The notes beneath the pieces were generated by a model. That model saw nothing but the letters and a program-made list of their open reading frames with translations. It was not told where the DNA came from and ran no database searches. The translations under genes were made by a program, and so were the position numbers. A stretch of DNA of 64,000 bases from Pseudomonas sp. BN411. GTDB lineage: Bacteria > Pseudomonadota > Gammaproteobacteria > Pseudomonadales > Pseudomonadaceae. The stretch lies in contig NZ_SSOM01000050.1 in assembly GCF_029871235.1 (NCBI RefSeq), forward strand, positions 26,735 through 90,734, in the 5' to 3' direction. This document shows, piece by piece, positions 1-8,062 of the stretch. The stretch's first letter is position 1; the number at the start of each line of letters is the position of its first letter.

Positions 1-1379
1 TCGGCGTAGAGGATGTTCAGGCCCATGGCGCGGATTTCGCGGGTGGCCTCGTGGGCCTGCTCCACCGACTGGGCGCGGGACAGGGCGAAGAAGGCCTCCA
101 GCGACTGGTCAGCCTCGAACTGGCTGGTCTGCAGGGCGATGCCGTAGCCGCTCTTGATCTCCATCGGCTGCAGCGGATGTTTGCGCTGGCCCAGCACGGA
201 GTTCAGCAGCGGTCCGTGGCGGGTTTCGTAGATCACCTCGCGCACCGGGCGCTCGCCCTTGATGAAGAAGGTTTCCATGCGCTCGCTGGCGGGCACCCAC
301 TTGCCATTGGCCTGGTAGTAAAGGCGGCTGCCTTCGCGCTTGATCTTCTCCAGGAAGAGGTCCTGGTTGTCGCCCATGACCATGGTCATGCCCCAGGCCA
401 GTTTGCCGTTGTAGCCGGCGACAATTGCTGGAACACCGGCAATGGAGACACCGGCGGCCTGGAATTTCGGCGAGCGGATCTGCACGAAGTTCCACGCCGA
501 GGGCATGGAGATCGGCAGGTGCGTGTCGTTGGCCAGGATGCTGCGGCCGGTACGGCTCTTCTGCGGGGCGATGGCCCAGTTGTTGGAGGCGGCGACGCCG
601 AGCATGTCCAGCGCGGCGATCTGTCCAGCAGCATCGTTCAGTGCGGTCAGCCCCGGAATCTGGCCACCGAGCTGGAGGCCCTTGAGCTTCTCGGCTTCCT
701 CGAAGGGCAGTGGCTCATCCGGGTAGACGGGCGTGAGCCAGGCCAGCTTGTCGGCGCCGACCTTCTGCGCCAGCACCAGGGAGGCGATCTCCTCCTGCAG
801 GTTCACCGCCAGGCCGAAGTTCAGCAGGGTGAACACCAGCACCGAGTCTTCAGGCTTCCAGTAGGCCGGTTTGTAGCCGGACTCGGCCAGGTCCATCGGC
901 AGCTTGTCGCGGTAGCGATAGAGGTAGGCGTTGACGCCACGGGCGTAGACCGCGAAGAACTCCTTCAACCGTGGCGAGGCGTTCTTGTAGAGGATGTCGG
1001 CGCTCTTGCGCAGGTTTACCGCGCGCATGAAGCGGTCGATCTCCAGCACGCCGGGACCGGCCATTTCAGCGAGTCGGCCTTCGGCCATCAAACGCAGGCC
1101 GACCATCTGGCTGAGGCGGTCCGACGCGTGCACGTAGCCAAGGGTGAACAGGGCGTCGTGGAAGGTGGTGGTTTCGATCAGCGGCATGCCCAGCGGGTTG
1201 CGACGGATCGAGACGCTCTGTGCCAGCCCCTTGACCGGCTGGAAGCCGGAAGTGGGCGGCAGGCTGTCCGAGTAGCGGCTGTCCAGCCAGGATTGGCAGC
1301 CGCTGAGGCCGATCATGGCGCCAGCGGCGGCGGCAACGCAGAACCGGGGAAGGAAGCGCTTGAAGGCTGGCGAAGCCAT
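1..1379 (-). CDS. quiP: Penicillin-acylase-family N-acyl-homoserine lactone acylase (QuiP-like), 3' part cut by window edge
   Basis: Ntn-hydrolase of the penicillin amidase family. QuiP is known to remove the acyl chain of long-chain AHL signals. About 459 residues are visible; the family member in P. aeruginosa has roughly 850, so about half is missing to the left. An N-terminal hydrophobic stretch ends in a lipobox-like LSGC (Cys28). The autoprocessing junction with the nucleophile is seen as SNNWA (Ser265), which would become the first residue of the beta chain, followed by the family motif NDTHL. The ATG is preceded by GAGAG. It is the last gene of a leftward group with the GST gene upstream, as in PAO1 (recalled). 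Assignment to QuiP rather than another acylase rests on this context and is less certain than the family. Confidence 0.85.
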   Translation of the reverse strand, partial: MASPAFKRFLPRFCVAAAAGAMIGLSGCQSWLDSRYSDSLPPTSGFQPVKGLAQSVSIRRNPLGMPLIETTTFHDALFTLGYVHASDRLSQMVGLRLMAEGRLAEMAGPGVLEIDRFMRAVNLRKSADILYKNASPRLKEFFAVYARGVNAYLYRYRDKLPMDLAESGYKPAYWKPEDSVLVFTLLNFGLAVNLQEEIASLVLAQKVGADKLAWLTPVYPDEPLPFEEAEKLKGLQLGGQIPGLTALNDAAGQIAALDMLGVAASNNWAIAPQKSRTGRSILANDTHLPISMPSAWNFVQIRSPKFQAAGVSIAGVPAIVAGYNGKLAWGMTMVMGDNQDLFLEKIKREGSRLYYQANGKWVPASERMETFFIKGERPVREVIYETRHGPLLNSVLGQRKHPLQPMEIKSGYGIALQTSQFEADQSLEAFFALSRAQSVEQAHEATREIRAMGLNILYA

Positions 1380-1462
1380 GGAACGGGCTCTCCTGAGAGG
1401 GGGCATCTGATCAAACGCGCTACGTTAGTGAGCCGCCCCGCGCCGTGCAAGCGCCGCCCGCC

Positions 1463-2113
1463 CTACTTTTTCACGGCGGCCGGGTTGACCTGTTCCACCA
1501 GCGCGTAGGCCCGGACGGTAGCCGGGCGCGCCTGGATGACCTGGTACCAGCGCTTGAGGTTGGGGAAGTCGTCCAGGTTCTGTTCCTGCCAGGGGTGGCG
1601 GTCGATCCAGGGGTAGATGGCCATGTCGGCAATGCTGTATTCGCTGCCGGCCACATAGGTACGGTCGGCCAGGCGCTTGTCGAGCACGCCGTACAGGCGC
1701 GCGGTTTCCTTCACATAGCGCTGGATAGCGTAGGGCAGCTTTTCCGGGGCGAAGCGATTGAAGTGGTGGTTCTGTCCGGCCATCGGGCCCAGGCCGCCCA
1801 TCTGCCAGAACAGCCACTGCAGGCAGTCCTGGCGACCGCGCAGGTCTTGCGGGATGAAGCGTCCGGTCTTCTCGGCGAGGTAGAGCAGGATGGCGCCGGA
1901 CTCGAACAGGGACAGCGGCTCGCCACCGTCCGACGGCGCGTGGTCGACGATGGCCGGGATACGGTTGTTCGGCGAGATGTTCAAGAAGTGCGGCTGGAAC
2001 TGTTCGTCCTTGCCGATGTTGATCGGGTGGATGCGGTAGGGCAGGCCAGCCTCTTCGAGGAACAGGGTGATCTTGTGGCCGTTGGGGGTGGTCCAGTAGT
2101 ACAGGTCGATCAT
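1463..2113 (-). CDS. yfcG: Glutathione S-transferase, YfcG-type disulfide reductase
   Basis: 216 residues. The N-terminal thioredoxin-like domain (about 1-85) has the TPNGHK segment near residue 9 and NNRIPAIVDH containing the cis-proline that binds glutathione. The all-helical C-terminal domain has QWLFWQMGGLGPM and QNHHFN, both very close to E. coli YfcG as I recall it. YfcG enzymes have weak transferase and strong GSH-dependent disulfide-bond reductase activity, so a cytosolic thiol-redox role is likely. The start ATG has a GGAG Shine-Dalgarno 7 bases upstream. It lies between quiP and a small SEC-C protein, all leftward; a hairpin (2156-2178) separates it from the latter. Confidence 0.9.
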   Translation of the reverse strand: MIDLYYWTTPNGHKITLFLEEAGLPYRIHPINIGKDEQFQPHFLNISPNNRIPAIVDHAPSDGGEPLSLFESGAILLYLAEKTGRFIPQDLRGRQDCLQWLFWQMGGLGPMAGQNHHFNRFAPEKLPYAIQRYVKETARLYGVLDKRLADRTYVAGSEYSIADMAIYPWIDRHPWQEQNLDDFPNLKRWYQVIQARPATVRAYALVEQVNPAAVKK

Positions 2114-2155
2114 CGGGACGGCTCCAGTGGGCCTTTCGCTCGGCCCTGAAACGAA

Positions 2156-2178
2156 CAGGCCCGCACTAGGCGGGCCTG
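2156..2178 (-). terminator. Hairpin between the SEC-C gene and the GST gene
   Basis: Perfect 9-bp inverted repeat (CAGGCCCGC / GCGGGCCTG) with a 5-base loop, directly after the stop of the leftward SEC-C gene. Read on the minus strand it is followed by TTCGTTTC, a weak T-rich tail. Probable intrinsic terminator. Confidence 0.6.
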
Positions 2179-2194
2179 GAGGAGTGCGGGGGCG

Positions 2195-2392
2195 TCAGGC
2201 GCCGTGGCACTTCTTGAACTTCTTCTGGCTGCCGCAAGGGCAGGGATCGTTGCGGCCCACTTCTTTCAGCGGGTTGCGCACCGGCTCCTGGTGGCCGTGG
2301 TTGCAGTGCGGGCCATGCACGTGGTGGTGATCGTGGCCATGGTCATGATCGTGGTTGCAGTTCGGACCATGGACGTGGGGTTCTTGACTCAT
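2195..2392 (-). CDS. Small histidine-rich SEC-C motif protein
   Basis: 65 residues. The C-terminal 25 are a SEC-C zinc-binding motif ([19 protein letters not shown]), as at the end of SecA. The N-terminal 35 are extraordinarily His-rich: 13 of the first 34 residues, with HVHGPNCNH and HVHGPHCNH as two copies of an HxHGPxCNH unit. The SEC-C fold binds zinc; the His/Cys part looks like an additional metal-binding tail, which is inference. The start follows a GGAG Shine-Dalgarno. It sits 7 bases downstream of the LEA-type lipoprotein gene, likely co-transcribed. No specific function is known to me. Confidence 0.85.
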   Translation of the reverse strand: MSQEPHVHGPNCNHDHDHGHDHHHVHGPHCNHGHQEPVRNPLKEVGRNDPCPCGSQKKFKKCHGA

Positions 2393-2399
2393 GAAGGTT

Positions 2400-2900
2400 C
2401 TACTCCGGGATGTAACTGCCGGGGATTATCTCGCCATTGCGAGTGAGGTGCACGCTCTTGCCGAACATCAGCCCGGTCTTCACCTCGCCCTGCAGGCGGT
2501 ACTTGATGGGTTCGTCGGGCTTTTCCAGGAGCTTCACGATGTACTTCATGTGCCGCCACAGGTTGGTGCGCACGGGTACTTCGAAGGTCTGGCTGCCGTG
2601 GGCCGGCACGGTAAACCAGGTGCTGGATTCGCCGGAAGCGAGCTTCACGTCATTGAGATGAACGGTATAGGCGAGCCCGCGCACCGGCAGGCTGACGTCG
2701 TTGGGGTTGTCGATGCGAAAGCGCAGCACGAACTGCTGTTCCAGCAGTTTGGCGCGGACTACATCGACCTTGAGCAGGCGAACGTCGGGATCCTGGAAGC
2801 TGTCGCTGATCCAGGTGGAGCATCCGCTGAGGCCCGAAAAGGGTAGGGCGAAGAAAAACAGTAGGCTGAGAATTCTTATCGTTTGCGCCTGGGAAAACAT
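2400..2900 (-). CDS. LEA type 2 / WHy-domain lipoprotein
   Basis: 166 residues. Signal peptide with lipobox LSGC (Cys27), so a predicted periplasm-facing lipoprotein. The rest is one LEA type 2 (WHy) domain: [20 protein letters not shown] is the typical strand with the NPN motif. WHy domains are associated with desiccation and stress tolerance in plants and bacteria; what this one does is unknown. First gene of the small leftward group that continues with the SEC-C protein. Confidence 0.85.
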   Translation of the reverse strand: MFSQAQTIRILSLLFFFALPFSGLSGCSTWISDSFQDPDVRLLKVDVVRAKLLEQQFVLRFRIDNPNDVSLPVRGLAYTVHLNDVKLASGESSTWFTVPAHGSQTFEVPVRTNLWRHMKYIVKLLEKPDEPIKYRLQGEVKTGLMFGKSVHLTRNGEIIPGSYIPE

Positions 2901-3014
2901 TGCAATACTCCAAGTGACGCTTCAGTGTAACAAGCAACTGCTCGGCCGCAACCTGTTGTGGGCCGAAAAAAAGCTGCGCCATACTGCAGGGCAATTCGGT
3001 CAGGAGTGTTACCA

Positions 3015-3584
3015 ATGGGTCGTTACGAGATCGCCTTTTCCGGAAAGCTGGTACCCGGGGCGCGACCGGAACTGGTGCAGGCCAACCTGGCCAAATTGTT
3101 CCAGGCCGACGCCCAGCGTATTGCCACGCTGTTTTCGGGGCGTCGCGTGATTCTCAAGAACAACCTGGATGAAGCCGCCGCGGAAAAATACCGCTCGACC
3201 CTGGAGCGCGCGGGTGCGCTGGTCGAGGTGCTGTCCATGGAACCGGAAATAGAAGAAGTGGAGCTGGCACCGCCACCGGAGCCTGAACCCCAGGCTCATC
3301 CCGCGGCAGCGCCTGTACCGGCGCAGGTCGAGGCACCGGGCCGCTTGAAGGTGGCTCCGCGCGATGAGTACATGGCCGCGTTCGTTGGCGTGGACGCTCC
3401 GGACTTCGGCATCGCCCCCGTCGGCGCCGATCTGCAGGACGCCAAACCGGAGGCGGCGACACCGCGCTTCGATTTCTCCGGAATGAGCCTGGCGCCTGTG
3501 GGTAGCGATATGGGGCAGCAGAAGTCCGCCCCGTCCGGGCCGCCGCCGGACACATCCCACCTGCGTCTGGAAGAGCGCAAATAG
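3015..3584 (+). CDS. Hypothetical protein with an N-terminal YEIAFSGKL-type domain
   Basis: 189 residues from the ATG at 3015, chosen because CAGGAG lies 9 bases upstream; an in-frame ATG at 2958 lacks such a site. The first about 75 residues form a compact alpha/beta module (YEIAFSGKLVPG, NLAKLF, RRVILKNNLDE, LERAGA) that recurs in Pseudomonas proteins of unknown function. Residues about 80-189 are Pro/Ala/Glu-rich and look disordered, with two related PDFGIAPVGADL / MSLAPVGSDM peptides. No signal peptide or membrane segment. Function unknown. Confidence 0.75.
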   Translation: MGRYEIAFSGKLVPGARPELVQANLAKLFQADAQRIATLFSGRRVILKNNLDEAAAEKYRSTLERAGALVEVLSMEPEIEEVELAPPPEPEPQAHPAAAPVPAQVEAPGRLKVAPRDEYMAAFVGVDAPDFGIAPVGADLQDAKPEAATPRFDFSGMSLAPVGSDMGQQKSAPSGPPPDTSHLRLEERK

Positions 3585-3590
3585 ATAGCA

Positions 3591-3619
3591 AGAGGCCCGC
3601 GATCTGCGGGCCTCTTTGT
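3591..3619. terminator. Bidirectional intrinsic terminator
   Basis: Perfect 10-bp stem (AGAGGCCCGC / GCGGGCCTCT, loop GATCT), followed by TTGT on the plus strand and a short T-containing tail on the minus strand. It sits between the convergent gene ending at 3584 and ychJ ending at 3627 and can serve both. Confidence 0.75.
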
Positions 3620-3626
3620 CATCGCT

Positions 3627-4097
3627 TCAGAAATAACTCGAACAACATTTCTTGAACTTCTGCCCGCTGCCGCAGGGGCAGGGGTCGTTGCGTCCCGCCT
3701 TCACCGGCACCGTGGGGTCGAGGAAATACCATCGGCCATCCGCCTGGACGAAGGCCGAGCGTTCACGATGGCTGTGTTCGCCGCCCTGGTCGTGCCAGCG
3801 AGCGGTAAAGGTGACGAAGGCATGCTCGGGCTGGCCGCCCAGCAGCTCATGGCCTTCCACTTCCAGGCCGAGCCAGGTGCTGCCAAGGCTCCAGGCGCGG
3901 ATGGATTCGACATCCAGTCCGGCGCGCTGGGCGGGCAGGGTGGTTTCCACCAGGTAATCCACCAGGCCGAGGACGTACGCGCTGTAGCGCGAACGCATCA
4001 GTGCCTCGGCACTGGCGGCGGGGTGGCCCGCGTGATGGCGGCCGCAGCAGACTTCGAGGAGATTGCCGCTACCGCAGGGACAGATCGCAGTGCTCAT
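3627..4097 (-). CDS. ychJ: YchJ family protein with two SEC-C motifs
   Basis: 156 residues. SEC-C-type Cys clusters occur at both ends: [14 protein letters not shown] at residues 6-19 and [17 protein letters not shown] at the C terminus. Between them is the NTF2-like middle domain of the YchJ (UPF0225) family, with [13 protein letters not shown] as its signature. Molecular role unknown; the Cys clusters should bind zinc. It starts 3 bases after the stop of the DUF6231-like gene, so the two form a leftward operon ending at the 3591-3619 hairpin. Confidence 0.88.
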   Translation of the reverse strand: MSTAICPCGSGNLLEVCCGRHHAGHPAASAEALMRSRYSAYVLGLVDYLVETTLPAQRAGLDVESIRAWSLGSTWLGLEVEGHELLGGQPEHAFVTFTARWHDQGGEHSHRERSAFVQADGRWYFLDPTVPVKAGRNDPCPCGSGQKFKKCCSSYF

Positions 4098-4100
4098 GGC

Positions 4101-4598
4101 TTACCACCAGTACTTGCCGAAGTTTTCCGGGTTGGCCCAGAACTTGGCGTTCAGCCAGTCAGGGACCTGCTTGTACTCGCGCAGGTCGTAGGTGAACAGG
4201 GTCAGGGTCTGCTGGTCGCGGCGGAAACGCTCACTGGCCTGCATCGCCAGGGAGAAGAAGTCGGTGTCCTTCCAGCCACAGGCATTGAGGTCTGCCAACA
4301 CCGCCACGCGGCTGGCGTTGAGGTTGCGGATGCCGCCCAGCAGCTGCAAGCCGTCGCGCTTGGGCAGGTGCTCCAGGCAGTCAGCCAGCAGCGCGAGGTC
4401 GAAGCGGCGACCTGCCTGCTCCGCCGGCAGCGGGCCGGCGGGAACCTGCACCACCTGGCTTTCCGGGTGAGCGGCGGCGAAGGCTTCGAGCGCCGGAAGC
4501 GGGCTGTCGCCGACCAGCAGCAGGCTTTGCGGAGCGTAGCGTTCGAGCAGGGCCGCAAGGGCTTGCTGCGGTGTGCGGGAGGAGAAGCTATCAGTCAT
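4101..4598 (-). CDS. DUF6231-like protein
   Basis: 165 residues, no signal peptide. SLLLVGDSPLPALEAFAAAH, FDLALLADCLEHLPKRDGLQLLGGIRNL and SRVAVLADLNA resemble a degraded methyltransferase-like Rossmann fold, but no clear SAM-binding glycine motif is present. It ends in the aromatic-rich FWANPENFGKYWW. It matches a conserved Pseudomonas hypothetical family placed upstream of ychJ. Function unknown. Confidence 0.7.
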   Translation of the reverse strand: MTDSFSSRTPQQALAALLERYAPQSLLLVGDSPLPALEAFAAAHPESQVVQVPAGPLPAEQAGRRFDLALLADCLEHLPKRDGLQLLGGIRNLNASRVAVLADLNACGWKDTDFFSLAMQASERFRRDQQTLTLFTYDLREYKQVPDWLNAKFWANPENFGKYWW

Positions 4599-4728
4599 CG
4601 AAAATCCTCGAACAAGTAGGGCAAGACTAGCCCGAAGGCGACTCGTGGCCTAGTGCTGGCGGTTTCCGGGGCTGGCGTCTTTACTCCCTAAGTGTCGGTA
4701 TGGGCCGATTCTAAGAGGAGACTTGCTT

Positions 4729-5424
4729 ATGAGCATTACACGGACAGCGTTACCCCTTGTACTAGTGACCAGCCTGCTAACCGGTTGCGCCGGCCTGCAG
4801 AAGACCGACTGGCCCAAGTGTGCGGCAGTAGGGGGTGTGGTAGGTGCGGGACTGGGTGCGATCGAAAGCAGCACCTATGCAGGCTGGGGCGCCCTGATCG
4901 GCGCCGGCACAGCGGCAGCCTATTGCTGGGTTCACGGCGATGGCGATGAGGATGGCGATGGCGTATTTGATAGCCGCGACAAGTGCCCTGGCACTCCGCG
5001 CGGTACCCAGGTGGACGCCGATGGTTGCCCGCTCAAGGCAGAAGAGCCGGTGGCTGAAGAGGTGGTCGTCGTCGAGCACGAAACCATTGTTGTCCGCGAT
5101 CTGCTGTTCGCATTCGACTCCGCGAAACTCGACCCGGCTGACGAAGCCAAGCTCGATGGCGTCGCTAGTCGACTGAAGAACGAAGCTCCGAATGCCAAGC
5201 TGACGATCACCGGTCACACCGACAGTGTCGGCGGCGATGCCTACAACCAGAAACTTTCGGAGCGCCGTGCCCAATCGGTGGCCGATTACCTGGTACGCAG
5301 TGGCATCCCGGCCTCCAGTATCGTTGGTGTCAGCGGTGCGGGTGAAAGCCAGCCGGTAGCCGACAACGCCACCAAGGACGGCCGCGCCATGAACCGTCGC
5401 GTGGAAATCCAGATCGACCGCTAA
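4729..5424 (+). CDS. OmpA-family lipoprotein with glycine zipper and TSP3-type calcium loop (copy 1)
   Basis: 231 residues. ATG 4729 is chosen over TTG 4723 because AGAGGAG lies at optimal spacing. Lipobox LTGC (Cys20); glycine-zipper segment about 31-65 (GGVVGAGLGAIESS, IGAGTAAA); Asp-rich DGDEDGDGVFDSRDKCPGTP (about 72-92), a thrombospondin type 3 calcium-binding repeat; OmpA C-terminal peptidoglycan-binding domain about 125-231 with TGHTDSVG and NQKLSERRAQSVADYL. Predicted outer-membrane lipoprotein bound to peptidoglycan. A close paralogue follows immediately (5520-6248). The PAO1 counterpart near PA1041 is, as I recall, a single gene. Confidence 0.9.
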   Translation: MSITRTALPLVLVTSLLTGCAGLQKTDWPKCAAVGGVVGAGLGAIESSTYAGWGALIGAGTAAAYCWVHGDGDEDGDGVFDSRDKCPGTPRGTQVDADGCPLKAEEPVAEEVVVVEHETIVVRDLLFAFDSAKLDPADEAKLDGVASRLKNEAPNAKLTITGHTDSVGGDAYNQKLSERRAQSVADYLVRSGIPASSIVGVSGAGESQPVADNATKDGRAMNRRVEIQIDR

Positions 5425-5435
5425 ACCCCGGAATA

Positions 5436-5464
5436 CCTGCGGCGCGCGCCTTGTGCGCCGCAGG
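5436..5464 (+). terminator. Hairpin after first OmpA lipoprotein gene
   Basis: Perfect 10-bp stem (CCTGCGGCGC / GCGCCGCAGG) with a 9-base loop, 12 bases after the stop. No T tract follows, so termination may be partial, or it may stabilise the 3' end between the tandem paralogues. Confidence 0.45.
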
Positions 5465-5479
5465 AGCCGGGTCTTTACT

Positions 5480-5510
5480 CCTGTGGTACCGGCCTGGCCG
5501 GTGGCACAGG
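5480..5510 (+). promoter_or_regulatory. Inverted repeat overlapping the ribosome binding site of the second OmpA gene
   Basis: CCTGTG (5480-5485) pairs with CACAGG (5505-5510), enclosing a second palindrome, CCGGCCTGGCCGG. The CAGGAG Shine-Dalgarno of the gene at 5520 begins inside the right arm, so folding would partly hide it. A role in translational control is inference. Confidence 0.4.
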
Positions 5511-5519
5511 AGAATCATC

Positions 5520-6248
5520 ATGGGCAACCAACTCCCCCGGGTTGCGATTTCACTTCTTCTGGTCAGCAGTTTCCTCTCTGGTTGCGCGTCCACGTCCAGC
5601 AATGGCAGTGCGCCGCTGAATCAGGGGAATTGGCCAATCTGCAGTCTGATCGGCGGCCTGGCAGGCGGTGGTCTGGGCTCTATCGAGAGCTCTGCCTGGG
5701 CAGCCGGCGGCGCCGCGGCCGGCGCCATTATCGGCGGCCTGATCTGTTACGCGCAGGACGGCGATGCCGATGGCGATGGCGTTTTCGATCGCCGGGATGA
5801 CTGTCCCAATACCCCAGCCGGCGCGACCGTCGATAGCCGAGGTTGTCCGCAGCGAACTTATCCCCAGGCCACAACCGAGGCCCCACCGCCGCCCCAGGAT
5901 GAGGTGATCGTCCTGAGCGACATGGGCAACGTGCTGTTCGCCTTCGATTCCGCCAAGCTGACATCCACTGCCAAGGAACAGTTGGTCGCCGTCGCCAACC
6001 GCCTTACTGGCGCCAACCTGGTGGGCGCCAAGGTGATCGGCTACACCGACAGCGTGGGCTCCGATCAGTACAACCAGGGGCTCTCCGAGCGCCGGGCCAG
6101 GTCCGTGGCGGACTTCCTGGCGAGCCAGGGTGTACCGGCCGACAAGCTGACCGCAGAAGGCCAGGGCGAAAGCCAGCCGGTGGCGGACAACGAGACGGAT
6201 GCAGGGCGCGCGCAGAATCGCCGGGTGGAAATCCAGGTCGATCGCTGA
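5520..6248 (+). CDS. OmpA-family lipoprotein with glycine zipper and TSP3-type loop (copy 2)
   Basis: 242 residues; same architecture as the preceding gene. Lipobox LSGC (Cys22), glycine-zipper region (GGLAGGGLGSIESSAWAAGG), calcium-loop DGDADGDGVFDRRDDCPNTP, a short proline-rich linker, then OmpA domain with GYTDSVGSDQYNQGLSERRA and NRRVEIQVDR. ATG 5520 chosen for its CAGGAG site; about 23 codons upstream are also open but run through a hairpin. The shared order, shared SxESS and QxADN/QPVADN peptides and position show tandem duplication followed by divergence. Predicted outer-membrane, peptidoglycan-associated lipoprotein. Confidence 0.9.
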   Translation: MGNQLPRVAISLLLVSSFLSGCASTSSNGSAPLNQGNWPICSLIGGLAGGGLGSIESSAWAAGGAAAGAIIGGLICYAQDGDADGDGVFDRRDDCPNTPAGATVDSRGCPQRTYPQATTEAPPPPQDEVIVLSDMGNVLFAFDSAKLTSTAKEQLVAVANRLTGANLVGAKVIGYTDSVGSDQYNQGLSERRARSVADFLASQGVPADKLTAEGQGESQPVADNETDAGRAQNRRVEIQVDR

Positions 6249-6423
6249 AGGAACTTGCTGCTCTGTATCAATGACATTTCGCAGTTCGATTCTTTTCCCG
6301 GCGACGCACTGGTGCGTCGCCGGGCTTCGGCGTATGTTCCGCAAAACTCGAAAAAAGCCTGTTCGGCGAGCAGTACCACCGAACGACGGCAGACCTGGCT
6401 GAAAACTTTGGGGGAGGGGAGGA

Positions 6424-6702
6424 ATGCGTTTATTCATGGGGCTGGGCAAAGTCGTCGCCCTGCTGTTCTGGCTGGTGGTGGTCGTCAACCTCGTTTCACC
6501 GTTCGCCAAACCATTCGACATGCTGCTCAATGGCGCCGGGATCCTTCTTATCCTGGTCCACCTGTTCGAAATCATGCTGTTCAATTCGCTGCTGCGTGGC
6601 CGTGCCAACCCCTGGCTGGATCGCCTGCAGCTGCTCCTGTTCGGAATCTTCCACCTGCTCGGAATCCCACGTCACGGCGCCAAGGAGAGCGGCCATGCGT
6701 AA
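6424..6702 (+). CDS. DUF1145 small membrane protein
   Basis: 92 residues with two or three hydrophobic segments (KVVALLFWLVVVVNLVSPF, GAGILLILVHLFEIMLF, LLLFGIFHLLGI). The layout matches the DUF1145 / YhhL family of inner-membrane proteins of unknown function. A GGGGAGGGGAGG tract precedes the ATG. The stop overlaps the start of the next gene by 8 bases, suggesting translational coupling with the collagen-like protein. Confidence 0.8.
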   Translation: MRLFMGLGKVVALLFWLVVVVNLVSPFAKPFDMLLNGAGILLILVHLFEIMLFNSLLRGRANPWLDRLQLLLFGIFHLLGIPRHGAKESGHA

Positions 6703-7456
6703 GCTCTGCCTGTTGCTCGCACTGTTCACTCCCGTTGTCCTGGCCCAGGGTCAGGTAACGGTGGAAGCCCACAACTTCCTCAAGCTGCCGTCGAGAGCCG
6801 GGAGCCTGAATCTCGACCGGGTCGACGTGGCTGACTACGCCACGCTACTGATCCCGGCGGGGGTTACCGAATTGCGCATCGGCGAACTGCACATGGGGCG
6901 CGAGGCGCGTCTGGGTATCGCGCCGGCCGAGCAGACATTTCGCCTGGAGGTGCAGCGCGGCGAGATAGGCACCGGTAGCCATATCACGGCTTCGGGTGCT
7001 GCCGGCAGCATGAGCAAGCCGGCCAGTTCCGGGCGCAACCTCGACCTGCGATTCGTGAACGTCCAGGTGAGCGAAATGACCCTCGACGTGCGCGGCGGCA
7101 TCGGCGCTCCCGGACATTTCGGGCTGGCCGGCGCCGACGGCGACGCGGCAGGTTGCCTCTGGGGTGATGCCAGCCGTGGCTGGGATGGCCAGCCTGGCGG
7201 AGATGGCCAGACCGGTGGTGCCGGTGGGCAGGTGCGCCTTGAGGTGCCTGCATCCTTCCCGGTGGAACTGGTCCGTGTGCGCCTGGATGGCGGGGCTGGT
7301 GGTGCGCCGGGTGAAGGTGGGGCCGGCGGTCATGGCGGCGTTGGCAAGGGCTGCTTGCTCTACAAGGCTGATGGCGCCAAGAGTGGTCGTGCTGGGCAAC
7401 CCGGTCGTGCCGGTGCTGCCGGCAGTGCCGGCAGCCTCAAGGTCGTGCGTTTCTGA
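6695..7456 (+). CDS. Exported protein with collagen-like Gly-X-Y region
   Basis: 253 residues from ATG 6695, which follows AAGGAG and overlaps the DUF1145 stop; longer in-frame starts lie inside that gene. Sec signal peptide MRKLCLLLALFTPVVLA, then a beta-rich region (about 20-130). Two glycine-rich stretches follow: GIGAPGHFGLAGADGDAAG, then GGDGQTGGAGGQ through GGAGGAPGEGGAGGHGGVG, plus GRAGQPGRAGAAG near the C terminus. These are irregular collagen-like triplets on both sides of a beta segment. Probably periplasmic or surface exposed. Function unknown. Confidence 0.75.
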   Translation: MRKLCLLLALFTPVVLAQGQVTVEAHNFLKLPSRAGSLNLDRVDVADYATLLIPAGVTELRIGELHMGREARLGIAPAEQTFRLEVQRGEIGTGSHITASGAAGSMSKPASSGRNLDLRFVNVQVSEMTLDVRGGIGAPGHFGLAGADGDAAGCLWGDASRGWDGQPGGDGQTGGAGGQVRLEVPASFPVELVRVRLDGGAGGAPGEGGAGGHGGVGKGCLLYKADGAKSGRAGQPGRAGAAGSAGSLKVVRF

Positions 7457-7498
7457 ATGTGGGACGGCGCACAGGGACGTGCGCCTGCAAGGCTGTAA

Positions 7499-7963
7499 TC
7501 AGAACGTCGGGCGAATGGCGACGATCGTCACCAGTGCCAGCCCGATCACAAGATTGAATCCTATTACCCGGCGGATGCGACCCAGCACCGCGCCACCTTC
7601 CGGCCAGTTCTCCGCGTTCACCGCCGCCCGCAGTTGCGGCAGGAGCAGCGCGCTCACCCGCAGGAACAGGGCCAGCATCGCCACATAAAGGCCAATCATC
7701 ATGTGCACGTAGCGCGGCGCTGCTTCCATGCTGGCGTACGACAGGTGCAGCATGCCGACGCCGGTGAAGGGCAGGACCAGCACCGCCGGCCATACCCACA
7801 GGAAGAAGCGGCGGAACACTTCCAACCAGAGACGCAGCTGGGCGGGCGGTTCCAGGGTGGAGACGGCAGCCGGCCGCAGGATCATCCAGGCGAAGAACAT
7901 ACCGCCCACCCAGATCAGGGCGGCCAGCAGGTGCAGGGCGTAAAGGGCGGCGTGAGGTGTCAT
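7499..7963 (-). CDS. CopD-like integral membrane protein
   Basis: 154 residues with four transmembrane segments. The N-terminal LYALHLLAALIWVGGMFFAWMIL has the His and Trp-Val-Gly-Gly pattern of CopD / YdcO-like membrane proteins, and a second conserved His lies in RYVHMMIGLYVAML. CopD domains are linked to copper or haem handling; whether this one binds metal is not known. It ends convergently with the collagen-like gene and is divergent from dinG (100-base gap). Confidence 0.75.
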   Translation of the reverse strand: MTPHAALYALHLLAALIWVGGMFFAWMILRPAAVSTLEPPAQLRLWLEVFRRFFLWVWPAVLVLPFTGVGMLHLSYASMEAAPRYVHMMIGLYVAMLALFLRVSALLLPQLRAAVNAENWPEGGAVLGRIRRVIGFNLVIGLALVTIVAIRPTF

Positions 7964-8062
7964 CCGGTCAACTCCATTCGGCGGGGAAAAGAAGGCGCGC
8001 TATCATAGCCGGCCTGTTAAAGTACTGAAAATTTATCCAGCATTCCGACCCCGCCTTCTCCC

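Noticed and set aside
51..1508. 485-codon plus-strand frame over quiP
   Set aside because: quiP on the minus strand has acylase motifs; the plus frame is an artefact.
8005..8062. LexA box before dinG
   Set aside because: CTGTTAAAGTACTGAAAA lacks the CAG half at the required distance.
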